A stretch of DNA of 64,000 nucleotides from assembly GCF_017814975.1 (NCBI RefSeq), contig NZ_JAGIQA010000023.1, forward strand, positions 1 to 64,000. The letters run 5' to 3'. The translations under genes and the position numbers were made by a program. Below the pieces are notes generated by a model, which was not told the origin of the DNA, did no database searches, and saw only the letters and a list, made by a program, of their open reading frames with translations. The stretch comes from Cupriavidus consociatus. Lineage in GTDB: Bacteria; Pseudomonadota; Gammaproteobacteria; Burkholderiales; Burkholderiaceae. Of the stretch, positions 47,934 through 59,754 are shown piece after piece; the stretch's first letter is position 1; the number at the start of each line of letters is the position of its first letter.

Positions 47934-48486
47934 CAGCGGGCCGCGCAAGCGGCCACGCCTGCAGCACAAGGTGCTCCGCGCCCTGCGGTCCCAGGCGGCT
48001 TTCGAACAGCACCAGCCGCTGCACCGGCCAGGGATCGCTGGCGAGCATGCGTTGCGCGTCGAGCCAGGCGCGCAACATAGCCTCGGGTACCATCGGGCGG
48101 CAGCGTGCCAGCGTCAGGTGCGGGTGGTAGCGGCGGCGCTCCGGCTCGATGCCGGCGGCCTGTGCCAGGGCCTGCCCCACCGCCGCGTGCAGCGCGCGCA
48201 ACGCGTCAAGCCCGGGACCCGGCGCAAGGCCCGCCCACAGCACCGACCCCTGGCCGGTGCGGAAGCGGCCAGTGCCTGCGGCCTGCAACGTGAAGGCTGG
48301 CGCCGCGAGTCCGTCGAGCGCGGCATTCAGTTGCGCCTCGGGCACGCCGCATTCGCCGAGGAAATGCAGGGTGAGATGAACCTGGGTGGCCGGCACCGGG
48401 CGCAGGCCACTCGCCTGCGGCAGGGTCGACAGCAACCGCGCCGCCTGCGCCGGCGGGACTTCCACGGCGAAAAACAAACGCGGCAT
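47917..48486 (-). CDS. thpR: RNA 2',3'-cyclic phosphodiesterase
   Basis: A 189-residue two-H phosphoesterase. The paired HxTx motifs are H37-L-T39-L and H123-L-T125-L, within a protein that begins MPRLFFAVEVPP as usual. It opens 2',3'-cyclic phosphates on RNA ends, and some members have RNA-ligase-like activity. It lies 9 bases downstream of ogt in an operon with the Ada-AlkA fusion, so it is probably co-expressed with alkylation repair. Its 3' end overlaps the LysE gene. Confidence 0.92.
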   Translation of the reverse strand: MPRLFFAVEVPPAQAARLLSTLPQASGLRPVPATQVHLTLHFLGECGVPEAQLNAALDGLAAPAFTLQAAGTGRFRTGQGSVLWAGLAPGPGLDALRALHAAVGQALAQAAGIEPERRRYHPHLTLARCRPMVPEAMLRAWLDAQRMLASDPWPVQRLVLFESRLGPQGAEHLVLQAWPLARPAATPGC

Positions 48487-48495
48487 GACGCCGGC

Positions 48496-48999
48496 TCAAA
48501 CGCCCGCCGGGCCGACGCCCTCGCGCCGCAGCAGCGCGCGCTTGCGCTCGATGCCGCCGGCGTAGCCGGTCAGCGCGCCGGCGGTGCCGAGCACGCGATG
48601 GCAGGGCACGATCACCGACAGCGGATTGCGTCCCACCGCGCCGCCGACCGCGCGCGCGTGCGTCGGCGGCAGGTCGAGGGCACCTGCAAGTTCGCCGTAG
48701 GACGCGGTTGCGCCGCATGGAATGTCCCGCAGCGCCTGCCACACGCGCTGCTGGAACGGGCTGCCCGCAAAGCGCACCGGCACGGTAAAGGCGTCGCGCT
48801 TGCCAGCGAAGTATTCGGCCAGCTCCAGCGCGGCGCGTTCGAGCACGGCCGCTTCCTGCGGCGATGCCTCGCCGCTGTTTCCAGTCACGTTGGCGGGATA
48901 GTACTTCTGCCCCGCGAAGAACACGCCGGTCAGGTGCATCCCTTCCGCGCGCAGCAGCATGGTGCCCAGCGGGCTGTCGATCTGGCGATAGCTGCTCAT
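48496..48999 (-). CDS. ogt: Methylated-DNA-protein-cysteine methyltransferase (Ogt-like)
   Basis: A 167-residue suicide methyltransferase. The active-site cysteine is C133 in VPCHRVLG. The helix-turn-helix-like DNA-binding segment RAVGGAVGRNP precedes it and the NSPFQ-type motif reads SPFQQRVWQAL at 80-90. It repairs O6-methylguanine by transfer to the cysteine. Its start overlaps the end of the Ada-AlkA gene by 4 bases (ATGA), so the two products are made together. Confidence 0.94.
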   Translation of the reverse strand: MSSYRQIDSPLGTMLLRAEGMHLTGVFFAGQKYYPANVTGNSGEASPQEAAVLERAALELAEYFAGKRDAFTVPVRFAGSPFQQRVWQALRDIPCGATASYGELAGALDLPPTHARAVGGAVGRNPLSVIVPCHRVLGTAGALTGYAGGIERKRALLRREGVGPAGV

Positions 49000-50480
49000 G
49001 TCATGGTCTCCGGTACGGACGCGGCGGGCGCGTCCTTCATGGTCTCATAGCGATGCCACAGGTGGACCGCCGCATAGGCACGCCATGGCGCCCATTGCGC
49101 GGTGCGCGCGTGCATCGCACTCACGGTGTCGACGCCCAGCACCTTGCGCAGCGCATAGTCGGTGCCAGGGAAGGCATCGGGCCAGCCGAGCGCGCGCATG
49201 GCGACGTACTGCGCGGTCCAGTCGCCGATGCCGTCGATGGCGCGCAGCGCGGCGACGGTCGCTTCGGGCGGCGCGTGTGCGTCTAGCGCAAGTGTGCCGT
49301 CGGCCACGCGCTGCGCCAGCGCCTGCAACGTATGCGCCTTGCCCGCTGGCACGCCGGCATCGCGCAGGTCCTGCGGCGGCATGGCGGCGATGGCGGCGGC
49401 GCTCGGGAACAGGTAGCGCAGACTGCCCGGCAGGGTATCGGGCAGCGTCGTCGCCGAATCCGTCCGCTGTGCCAATGTGGCCAGGATGCGGCGCGCATGC
49501 ACGACCGAAATCACCTGGCCTACTACTGCGCGCACGGCAATCTCGAAGCCGTCGACGCTGCCCGGCAACCGCATGCCCGGCACGGCCTGCGCGAGCTCGC
49601 CGAGATGGCGGTCGACCACATCGGGACGGCAGCCCAGGTCGCACAGCCGTCGCACCTTGCCCAGCGCCTGCGGGATCGCGCGCGCCAGTGACGCCGACAA
49701 GGTCACGCGCAGCACCGTGCGGCGCGGCACATGCTCGATGCGGACCCAGCCGTCATGCACGGTGCCACCCGCTTCCACGCGCAGCGTGCGCGCATAGGCG
49801 CCGTCGCGGATCTCTTCGATGCCATCCACCGCACGCGCGGCCAGGAAGCGCAGCAGTGCCTCCCACGCCAGCGGCGGCCGGTAGCCAAGCTCGAACACGA
49901 GCCGGTCGGCCACGCCGTCGGCGGCGCGCCGGCGCAGCGCGAGCGGGGTCAGGCCGTAGCGCGTCTTCAGCACATCGTTGAAGCGGCGCACGCTGCCGAA
50001 GCCCGCCGCCAGCGCCACCTCGGTCACCGGCAGCGCGGTGTCGGCCAGCAGGCGCTTGGCGAGCAGCAAACGCTGTGTCTGCGCGTATTCGAGCACCGAG
50101 ACGCCGAACTGCGCATCGAACAGGCGCCGCAAATGCCGCTCGGTCACGCCGATGCGCGCGGCCAACGTGGTGACGCTGCCTTCGGCCATGAAGCCTTCGT
50201 CGATCAGCGTGGCGGCGGCCTGCGCAAGCCGGCCGGAGATATCGGCGAGTCCGTGCCCGGGCGCCAGTTCGGGGCGGCAGCGCAGGCAGGGGCGGAAGCC
50301 GTGCTTCTCGGCGGCGGCGGCACTTTCGTAAAAGGTGCAGTTCTCGCGCTTGGGGGTGCGTACCGCGCACACCGGCCGGCAGTACACTCCGGTCGAGGAT
50401 ACGCCCACGAAGAAGCGCCCGTCGAAGCGGCGGTCATGTGATGCCACGGCCTTGTAGCAGGTATCGGGATCGAGGTTCAT
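48996..50480 (-). CDS. Ada-type regulator fused to AlkA DNA-3-methyladenine glycosylase
   Basis: A 494-residue fusion. The N-terminal Ada methylphosphotriester domain has cysteines C34, C38, C65 and C68 (zinc ligands; C34 is the acceptor). An AraC-type helix-turn-helix domain spans about 80-180. An AlkA-type helix-hairpin-helix glycosylase follows (about 195-480) with catalytic aspartate D441 in FPGTDYALRK. The C-terminal Ada methyltransferase domain is missing and is supplied by the separate ogt gene that overlaps it. Methylation of C34 should turn it into an activator of its own operon, and the glycosylase removes alkylated bases. Confidence 0.93.
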   Translation of the reverse strand: MNLDPDTCYKAVASHDRRFDGRFFVGVSSTGVYCRPVCAVRTPKRENCTFYESAAAAEKHGFRPCLRCRPELAPGHGLADISGRLAQAAATLIDEGFMAEGSVTTLAARIGVTERHLRRLFDAQFGVSVLEYAQTQRLLLAKRLLADTALPVTEVALAAGFGSVRRFNDVLKTRYGLTPLALRRRAADGVADRLVFELGYRPPLAWEALLRFLAARAVDGIEEIRDGAYARTLRVEAGGTVHDGWVRIEHVPRRTVLRVTLSASLARAIPQALGKVRRLCDLGCRPDVVDRHLGELAQAVPGMRLPGSVDGFEIAVRAVVGQVISVVHARRILATLAQRTDSATTLPDTLPGSLRYLFPSAAAIAAMPPQDLRDAGVPAGKAHTLQALAQRVADGTLALDAHAPPEATVAALRAIDGIGDWTAQYVAMRALGWPDAFPGTDYALRKVLGVDTVSAMHARTAQWAPWRAYAAVHLWHRYETMKDAPAASVPETMT

Positions 50481-50651
50481 GCCGGCATGCTACCGCTTCG
50501 GCCGACCGGGCACCGGCTGGATTCGGACATTTCCCTCTGGCATGCAGAGGTGGGCTGCGGCACAGTTCCGGATAGGGGCGGCGGCTAGAATTGCGCTTTG
50601 CGCCACTGCCCCTAGCTCATCACCCGGCAGCCAGCCCATACCGGAGACGCC

Positions 50652-53501
<2,850 letters not shown>

Positions 53502-53658
53502 CATACCAGGGAAACAAAGTTCGGCTGCACTGGCGGGAAGCGCAAGACCGGCCAGGCAGCGTCATGCTGCATGGATACGGCAAGGCTAACGGCCGGGGTG
53601 CGCAAGGTAGCGGGCAGGCACCGACGCGGTGCGGGCTCTTGCCGCGACCCCGGGTTGA

Positions 53659-53674
53659 CTGTATATTCGTACAG
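53659..53674. promoter_or_regulatory. Perfect LexA (SOS) box
   Basis: CTGTATATTCGTACAG fits CTGT-N8-ACAG exactly, with an AT-rich core as preferred by LexA. It overlaps a promoter-like TTGACT (53655-53660) and TATAAG (53675-53680) and lies 25 bases before the start of a small unknown gene. By position, LexA bound here would block that gene's transcription. Confidence 0.75.
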
Positions 53675-53698
53675 TATAAGTCGATACAAGAGGTGTGG

Positions 53699-54076
53699 AT
53701 GTCAATCGTGCGAGCTGGCAGCAAGGCAGAAGCGCTCCGGCTTCTGGCCTCGGAAGACGTGCTGGCGCTGGAGCTGGACTACGAGACGGGCTGGCAGGAT
53801 GCGGTCGAACTCGGCAGGCTCGGAGAAAAGCGCGGTATCAAGGTGCAGTATCGCGGGCAGGAAAGCATTGCCGTCCGCTCCCGCGAAGCCCTGATCGAAG
53901 GGCTTGCCAAACCCAAGGGCACGTTCCGCCAACGCAATCTCTATTGCCAGTTCGATCTCGGCACGCTGGCGGATCATGAACTGCTCGACCTCGAGGCCAA
54001 GGCCACGCGGCTCGGGGACTATATTCTCGCGGGCCACCTGCTGCGCGATGTCGATGGAGTGTGGCCGCAGCAATAG
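53699..54076 (+). CDS. Small SOS-controlled hypothetical protein
   Basis: A 125-residue soluble protein (MSIVRAGSKAEALRLLASEDVLALELDYETGWQDAVELGRL...) with no family I recognise. It looks like an alpha/beta or all-alpha small domain rich in charged residues, ending HLLRDVDGVWPQQ. The ATG at 53699 has an AAGAGG stretch upstream. A perfect LexA box sits 25 bases upstream and no other gene begins nearby, so expression on DNA damage is strongly suggested. Options include a cell-division inhibitor, a polymerase accessory or a toxin; the sequence does not decide. Confidence 0.65.
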   Translation: MSIVRAGSKAEALRLLASEDVLALELDYETGWQDAVELGRLGEKRGIKVQYRGQESIAVRSREALIEGLAKPKGTFRQRNLYCQFDLGTLADHELLDLEAKATRLGDYILAGHLLRDVDGVWPQQ

Positions 54077-54127
54077 GCATTGCGATCAACTAAGCGCTGC
54101 GATCGGAGCAGCGCTGCAAGCAAAATT

Positions 54128-54150
54128 AAGGCCGCCATGCCGGCGGCCTT
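54128..54150. terminator. Terminator-like hairpin between convergent genes
   Basis: AAGGCCGCC pairs perfectly with GGCGGCCTT around a five-base loop. On the minus strand it is followed by TTAATTTT-rich sequence, so it terminates the gene at 54177-54746 best; it also lies 52 bases after the SOS-linked gene. Confidence 0.7.
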
Positions 54151-54176
54151 CGACCTTCTGACCGCACGCAGTGCGA

Positions 54177-54746
54177 TCAGTGCCAGACGCGCGTCGCGTT
54201 GGCCCATCGCGCCGCGCACGATTGCGTGGCGGCAGCAGCCATCGCCGCGGCTGCATCATCGGCTTCGGCGAAGTGGCCGGCATCGGCCAGCGACGCCTGC
54301 GCGGTGCTGTCCAGTGCCGTGCGCCACATGACTGCCGTCACCAGCGTCTTGAATTGGCGGCGTTCGCCATGCGCCAGCGCCAGCAGGCGTTCGTAGCCCT
54401 CCATCACGATCAGGCGGTCGCCGCGGCACGGCTGCAGTTGCAGCGTGTACAGGTGATCGCATTCGCAATGCAGGCTACCGCCGCTTACCGCCAGCACGAT
54501 CGCACCAGGCAGCGCGATGCCGCTGGCCTGCACCTCGCAGCGCAAGCGCGCCAGGTGCGCCTGCGCGCGCGGGTCGCTGACCTGGGCGATGTTGGCCGGC
54601 ACCGCGCCCAGCGCCATCAGCTCCGCGGGCGATACCGCCAGCGTGTACGCCTGCAGCGCACTGCGATAGGACGCCACCACCGCGCGCAGGCGGTGCGGCG
54701 CGTCAACGTCATGGCCTGCCGGCCCGCGATCCTGCCAATCGTTCAT
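54177..54746 (-). CDS. Hypothetical protein
   Basis: A 189-residue soluble protein with no recognised domain. The centre holds VLAVSGGSLHCECDHLYTLQLQPCRGDRLIVMEGYERLLALAHGERRQFKTL, a mixed strand/helix region with paired cysteines that could bind a metal. A clear GGAG ribosome site sits before ATG 54746. Its C-terminus is Ala-rich. It lies 32 bases downstream of the acyl-CoA dehydrogenase gene on the same strand and is probably co-transcribed with it. Confidence 0.55.
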   Translation of the reverse strand: MNDWQDRGPAGHDVDAPHRLRAVVASYRSALQAYTLAVSPAELMALGAVPANIAQVSDPRAQAHLARLRCEVQASGIALPGAIVLAVSGGSLHCECDHLYTLQLQPCRGDRLIVMEGYERLLALAHGERRQFKTLVTAVMWRTALDSTAQASLADAGHFAEADDAAAAMAAAATQSCAARWANATRVWH

Positions 54747-54778
54747 GTCGACTCCTGCCGCACCTGGCGGTTGCATGG

Positions 54779-55936
54779 TCAGTCGCGCAGCAGTTGCTTG
54801 GCGATGATCAACTGCTGGATCTGCGTGGTGCCTTCATACAGGCGCAGCAGGCGCACGTCGCGGTAGAAGCGCTCGGCCTTGTACTCGGCGATATAGCCGG
54901 CGCCACCGTGGATCTGCACCGCGCGGTCGGCCACGCGGCCCACCATCTCGGAACAGAACATCTTGGTACAGGAGGCCAGCATGCTGACTTCCGGGTCGCT
55001 CTTGCCGGCGGGCTTGGCGTCGTAGCGCTGTGCGCAGTCGCGCACCATCGACAGGCCGGCGTAGAGCTCGGCCTGGCTGTCGGCGAGCATCGCCTGGATC
55101 AGCTGGAAGTCGCCAATGGGCTTGCCGAACTGCTTGCGCTCCTTGGCATAGGCCACGGCGTCGGTGATCAGGCGATGCGCCATGCCGCAGGCCAGCGCCG
55201 AGAGATGCAGGCGGCCGCGGTCGAGCACCTTCATGGCGGTCTTGAAGCCCACGCCCGGCACGCCGCCGATGATGTTGGCGGCGGGCACGCGCGCGTTCTC
55301 CAGCACCACGTCGCAGGTCTTGGTGCCGCGCTGGCCCATCTTCTTGTCCGGCTTGCCCAGCGAGATGCCCGGGGTGTCGGCCGGCACGATGAAGGACGAA
55401 ATGCCCGAGGCACCCGCACCGCCGGTGCGCGCCATCAGCGTAAAGGCGCCGGCGCGCGGTGCATTGGTGATAAAGCGCTTGGTGCCGTTGATGACATAGT
55501 GGTCCCCGTCCAGCTCTGCCCTGGTCTGCAGCGAGGCGGCGTCGGAGCCGGCATTCGGTTCGGTCAGCGCAAACGAGATGATCAGGTCGCCGCTGGCGAT
55601 GCGCGGCAGGTAAGCCTGCTTTTGCTCTTCGGTGCCATCCATCAGGATGCCCTGCGAGCCGATGCCGACGTTGGTGCCGAACACCGAGCGGAAGGCAAAC
55701 GCGGTGTGGCCGAGGTCGTACACCACATCGCATTCCTGCGACATCGACAGGCCGATGCCGCCGTAGTTCTCGGGAATGGAGATGCCGAACAGGCCCATCT
55801 CCTTCATGTCCGCGACGATATCGGCGGGGACGTCGTCGGTCTCTTCCAGCGTGTCCTCGGCGGGCTTCAGGCGTTCGTCGATGAAGCGCTGCACCGAGGC
55901 GCGCAGCAGGGCAAAGGATTCTTGGTCAAGGGCCAT
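54779..55936 (-). CDS. Acyl-CoA dehydrogenase
   Basis: A 385-residue flavoenzyme that makes the first double bond in acyl-CoA oxidation, donating electrons to ETF. FALTEPNAGSDA binds substrate and FAD, MGQRGTKTCDVVLENARVP is conserved, and the catalytic base is E368 in RLYEGTTQIQ. The N-terminal helix domain starts LDQESFALLRASVQRFIDERL. Chain-length or branched specificity is not clear from sequence; it is a general or isovaleryl/short-chain type. ATG 55936 was preferred. The OPT transporter gene ends 120 bases upstream on the same strand. Confidence 0.92.
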   Translation of the reverse strand: MALDQESFALLRASVQRFIDERLKPAEDTLEETDDVPADIVADMKEMGLFGISIPENYGGIGLSMSQECDVVYDLGHTAFAFRSVFGTNVGIGSQGILMDGTEEQKQAYLPRIASGDLIISFALTEPNAGSDAASLQTRAELDGDHYVINGTKRFITNAPRAGAFTLMARTGGAGASGISSFIVPADTPGISLGKPDKKMGQRGTKTCDVVLENARVPAANIIGGVPGVGFKTAMKVLDRGRLHLSALACGMAHRLITDAVAYAKERKQFGKPIGDFQLIQAMLADSQAELYAGLSMVRDCAQRYDAKPAGKSDPEVSMLASCTKMFCSEMVGRVADRAVQIHGGAGYIAEYKAERFYRDVRLLRLYEGTTQIQQLIIAKQLLRD

Positions 55937-56055
55937 GAGGATTCTCCGGGTCAGGCGATGCGTCTGTCTGGCCGACATGGTACGCCGGCCGCGCGATTTG
56001 ACAATCCACGGCAGATTGAACAGAAGCGTCAATGAAATTTGACAATCCGCCGCTG

Positions 56056-57852
56056 TCAGCTCCACGTCACAGCGAACAGCCCCGCCAGCCCGAGGGCCAG
56101 CGCCGCCAGCGCGTCACCGGCGATCAGGCCGCCGCCCAGCAGCGATGCGGTGCTCATGTCCTCGGGCAGCGCCTGCCGCTCACGCCTGGCCCCTGGCTTG
56201 CGCCCGGCCATGGCGCCGCCGACGCTTGCCACCACGCCGCCAGCGGCCATCCAGCCGGCCGCCGCCAGGTTGACGAAGCCGCCGAAGGACGACGCATAGG
56301 GTGACGGCAGCATCACTGCATCAAGCAGGAAGTCCGCCACCCTGCCCCGCCGGCCTGACTGCGCGAAGCGCCGCCATGCCGGCCCGCCCAGGATAACCTT
56401 GCGCAGCACCGCCGTTGCCAGCCCCAGTGCCAGCCCGAGCGCCACCGCGGCATGCTGGGCGGCGCGCGGCTGCGCCAGCCCGTGCAGCACGCCGACGATC
56501 TTGTAGGTCATGGCCGAGGCCCAGCGCGCCGGCTGCTGGTCCGCCGGCAGCCGGGTCTGGTCCAGCGCCAGCACGGGATATGCCTGCATGAACAGCCGCG
56601 CCATCGCCACGGCCACAAGGGCGCCTACCACGATGCCTGCGACCTGGTAGCCGAACTGCACCATGCGGTCGCTGCCCAGGCGCCAGCCGGTGGAGCGGTC
56701 CTGCTGCATGTCGCTGGCTTCGGCGGTCGCCACCAGCAGCACGGTCGCCGCGATCAGGCCGACATGCGGCGCGCGCAAGCCGGCCGCGGCCATCAGGATC
56801 ACCGTCAGCACGAAGGCGGACGAGATCGGGTTCTGGTCGACCATGCCGACCGAGATGCCGTTGACCAGCGCGAACACCAGCACCAGCAGCACCGCCATCA
56901 GCTGGAAGCCCAACGGCTGGGCGAACCATGCCACGCCCGCCGCGACCGTGGCGGCGCCCCACAGCAGCGCCCACGCGGCCACCCAGGCCATGCCAGGCCC
57001 ACGCCGTGGCTGCGCCGCGCGCGGAGCGCGGCTGCGCCATTGTCGCCACGCCTTCGCCAGCAGCAGCGCGACGTCGAGCACGGCCGCGCCCATGATCATG
57101 CCCAGCGCCACCAGGAAGGTGGCCTTGCGATACGGTTCGCCGGGCGCGAGCCACCCCACGGACACGAACCACGGCGTCAGCGCCCAGCCGGCAAGTCCGC
57201 CCATCAGCGCCGCAATACCGATACGCGCCCCGACGATCATGCCGGCGCCGAAGGTCGCCGCCGACAGGTCCAGCGCCGCCAGCCACGGCACGCGCGCGGC
57301 GCCCAGGCCGCTGGCCAGCCCCAGCGCCATGCCGCCGCCCAGGCGCGCCACCGAGCGCCTCAGTAACGCCGGGTCGGTCAGTGCGCGCAGGATATTGGCA
57401 ACCGCCAGTCCAGACGGGAACGTCAGCTGCATCCGGTCCACCAGCAATGGCGTGTACAGCATGCCGATGCCCACGCCGTACATGCCGATGCACAGCATGT
57501 AGAGCACCAGCTGCCACAGCGGCGGCTGCGCCAGGCCAAGCCAGGTCATCGCCTGCAGCACCACCGCCATGCCGCCCATGCCAGCCACCGATGCCGCCGC
57601 CGTCTGGATGTAGTTGGCGCCATGCCGGCCCGGTGCGCCGTAACCGGCCGTCACCACCGAGCCAAGTATGCCGGCCAGCACCTGGCCACCGACAAAGAAG
57701 CCCAGCGAGAAATTCATGTACGCCGCGGCAATGCCGCCGAGCGGCCCGAGCACCAGCATGCCGGCGGCGCCCAGCAGCGCGTGGTAGCGCCAGCTGCCGG
57801 CTGCGGGCAGCCAGCTGGCGCGGGGCACGGCGTCGGTGGGCAAGGTCGGCAT
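56056..57852 (-). CDS. OPT family oligopeptide transporter
   Basis: A 598-residue inner-membrane transporter with about fifteen helices. GPLGGIAAAYMNFSLGFFVGGQ, the IVGARIGIAALMGGLAGWALTPWF segment and LVATAEASDMQQDRSTGWRLGSDRMVQFGYQVAGI are typical of bacterial OPT proteins. It should import peptides or metal chelates by proton symport. It is divergent from the FAD-monooxygenase operon, and the 192-base gap holds a strong inverted repeat that could control both. The N-terminus before residue 25 is poorly hydrophobic. Confidence 0.85.
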   Translation of the reverse strand: MPTLPTDAVPRASWLPAAGSWRYHALLGAAGMLVLGPLGGIAAAYMNFSLGFFVGGQVLAGILGSVVTAGYGAPGRHGANYIQTAAASVAGMGGMAVVLQAMTWLGLAQPPLWQLVLYMLCIGMYGVGIGMLYTPLLVDRMQLTFPSGLAVANILRALTDPALLRRSVARLGGGMALGLASGLGAARVPWLAALDLSAATFGAGMIVGARIGIAALMGGLAGWALTPWFVSVGWLAPGEPYRKATFLVALGMIMGAAVLDVALLLAKAWRQWRSRAPRAAQPRRGPGMAWVAAWALLWGAATVAAGVAWFAQPLGFQLMAVLLVLVFALVNGISVGMVDQNPISSAFVLTVILMAAAGLRAPHVGLIAATVLLVATAEASDMQQDRSTGWRLGSDRMVQFGYQVAGIVVGALVAVAMARLFMQAYPVLALDQTRLPADQQPARWASAMTYKIVGVLHGLAQPRAAQHAAVALGLALGLATAVLRKVILGGPAWRRFAQSGRRGRVADFLLDAVMLPSPYASSFGGFVNLAAAGWMAAGGVVASVGGAMAGRKPGARRERQALPEDMSTASLLGGGLIAGDALAALALGLAGLFAVTWS

Positions 57853-57978
57853 GGCGAAGGCTCGGGGCAAGCAGTGGCAGGTTGCGCTCTGCGAAGCATA
57901 GGCCACGGCACCAGGTGGGCGATGTGCGACTTGTCTTCCTTTGCAGGCAGAGCCGCCGAGCCAAGCGGGTAAACACTA

Positions 57979-58019
57979 GTTTCGTGCGCAACCATCTGCG
58001 ATATAGTTGCGCACGAAAC
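57979..58019. promoter_or_regulatory. MarR-type inverted-repeat operator
   Basis: GTTTCGTGCGCAAC and GTTGCGCACGAAAC form a perfect 14-bp inverted repeat with a 13-base spacer containing CATCTGCGATATA. Each arm is itself a partial palindrome (GTT-N-CG-N2-CG-N-AAC), so two MarR dimers could bind. It sits 25-65 bases before the FAD monooxygenase start. The adjacent MarR gene (59957-60427) is the obvious candidate protein. Confidence 0.65.
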
Positions 58020-58044
58020 CAATTGCACCCGAGCGAGACCAGCC

Positions 58045-59754
58045 ATGACAGACTCCACCGCCCCGCACGCGGCCGTGCCCCCGGCACCGCCTTCCGCTAC
58101 CCGGCGCCCCTGGCCGCGAAACGTACCCGTGCTGATCGCCGGCGGGGGCCCGGTCGGGCTGGCGCTGGCGGCGCTGCTGGCGCGCTACGGCATCGCCACG
58201 CTGGTGGTCGAGGCCGACGATGGCTACTGCGCCGGCAGCCGCGCCATCTGCATGTCGCGCCGCTCGCTCGAGATCCTGGGCTGGGTCGGCGCGGACCAGC
58301 AAACGGTCGAAACGGGGCTGCCCTGGGTGGGCGGCCGCAGCTACTACCGCGACGCCGAGGTGCTGCACTTCCGCATGCCAAGCGAGCCGGACGAGCGCTT
58401 CGCGCCGATGGTCAATATCCAGCAGTACTACCTCGAGGCGTTCGCCCACGAGGCCGCGCTGCGCGGCGCCACGCCGGCCAACGTGCGCTTCGGCGCGCGC
58501 GTGCGCACGGTGCGTCCGCATGATGGTGGCGTGATCGCGGAAATCGAAAGCGCCGACGGCGTGGTTCAGGTCGACGCGCAATGGCTGGTGGCCTGCGACG
58601 GCGGCCGCAGCACGGTGCGCGAGCAACTGGGCCTGCGCATGGAAGGCACCCAGTACGAAGGCCGCTACGTGATCGTCGACATCGTGCAGAAGACCCGGCG
58701 CGAGGTGGAACGACTGGCCTGGTTCGACCCGCCGTCGAATCCGGGCTCGACCATCCTGATGCACCGCCAGCCCGACGACGTCTGGCGCATTGACTACCAG
58801 ATCCGCGACGACGAGGACCCCGAGGAAGCGGTCAAGCCGGAAAACGTGCTGCCGCGCGTGCAGAGCCACCTCGACATGATCGGCGAGACCGAACCCTGGC
58901 AGCCGCTGTGGATCTCGATCTACAACGCCAAGTGCCTGACGCTGCAGGACTATCGCCACGGCCGCGTGCTGTTCGCCGGCGACGCCGCGCACCTGGTGCC
59001 GATCTTCGGCGTGCGCGGGCTCAACTCTGGGCTGGATGATGCCGGCAACCTGGCGTGGAAGCTGGCCGCGGTCGTGCGCGGCCAGGCCGCCGACAGCCTG
59101 CTCGATTCCTATTCGGCCGAGCGCGTCCACGCCACCCGGCAGAACATCGCCTACGGCGCCAAGAGCACCGAATTCATGGCGCCGCCTGACTTTGCCTTCC
59201 GCCTGATGCGCGAGGCCACGCTGCGGCTGTCGCAAGGCGACAGCCCGGTGCGTTCGCTGATCAATCCGCGCCAGTCGGCACCGATCGCCTATGCCGGTTC
59301 GCCGCTGAACGGCGCCAGCGACTTCGGCGACGACTGCCCGGGCGCCGCGCCCGGATTGCCCGCTCCGGAGGCGCGCGTCGCCAGCGCGGAAGGTGTCGGC
59401 CACCTCACGCAATGCTTCGGGCAGCGCTTCACGTTGCTGTACTTCGGTGATTCGCCCGCGCTGCCCGCCCCGCTGGCCGCACTGGCGCAGGCCCATCCGC
59501 ATACGCTGCAGGCACGCGTGATCGTCGACGGTACCGCCGCCCCCGCGCAGGGCGCGCTCGCCGATGTCGCCGGCCAGGCGCGCGCGCGCTACGGCGCCCG
59601 GCCCGGCACGCTCTACGCGATCCGCCCCGACGGGTACGTGCTGTCGCGCTGGCGCGCGCCCGCATGGGACGACGTCGGCGCAACCCTCGCCTCCCTGATG
59701 CAAACCCCGCAATCCCCGCAACCCCAACCGGCCGGAGCCCGCCATGCAAGCTGA
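58045..59754 (+). CDS. FAD-dependent aromatic monooxygenase (PheA/TfdB/MhpA-like)
   Basis: A 569-residue class A flavoprotein hydroxylase. The FAD motif GGGPVG is at residues 33-38, the DG motif in CDGGRSTVRE comes next, and the GD motif in LFAGDAAHLVPIFGVRGLNSGLDDAGNLAWKL follows. A thioredoxin-like C-terminal domain is present (after about 440). Such enzymes hydroxylate phenols or phenylpropionates with NAD(P)H. It forms an operon with a DUF2783 gene (11-base overlap) and a MarR regulator, and is preceded by the inverted-repeat operator at 57979-58019. The aromatic substrate is not determined. Confidence 0.9.
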   Translation: MTDSTAPHAAVPPAPPSATRRPWPRNVPVLIAGGGPVGLALAALLARYGIATLVVEADDGYCAGSRAICMSRRSLEILGWVGADQQTVETGLPWVGGRSYYRDAEVLHFRMPSEPDERFAPMVNIQQYYLEAFAHEAALRGATPANVRFGARVRTVRPHDGGVIAEIESADGVVQVDAQWLVACDGGRSTVREQLGLRMEGTQYEGRYVIVDIVQKTRREVERLAWFDPPSNPGSTILMHRQPDDVWRIDYQIRDDEDPEEAVKPENVLPRVQSHLDMIGETEPWQPLWISIYNAKCLTLQDYRHGRVLFAGDAAHLVPIFGVRGLNSGLDDAGNLAWKLAAVVRGQAADSLLDSYSAERVHATRQNIAYGAKSTEFMAPPDFAFRLMREATLRLSQGDSPVRSLINPRQSAPIAYAGSPLNGASDFGDDCPGAAPGLPAPEARVASAEGVGHLTQCFGQRFTLLYFGDSPALPAPLAALAQAHPHTLQARVIVDGTAAPAQGALADVAGQARARYGARPGTLYAIRPDGYVLSRWRAPAWDDVGATLASLMQTPQSPQPQPAGARHAS

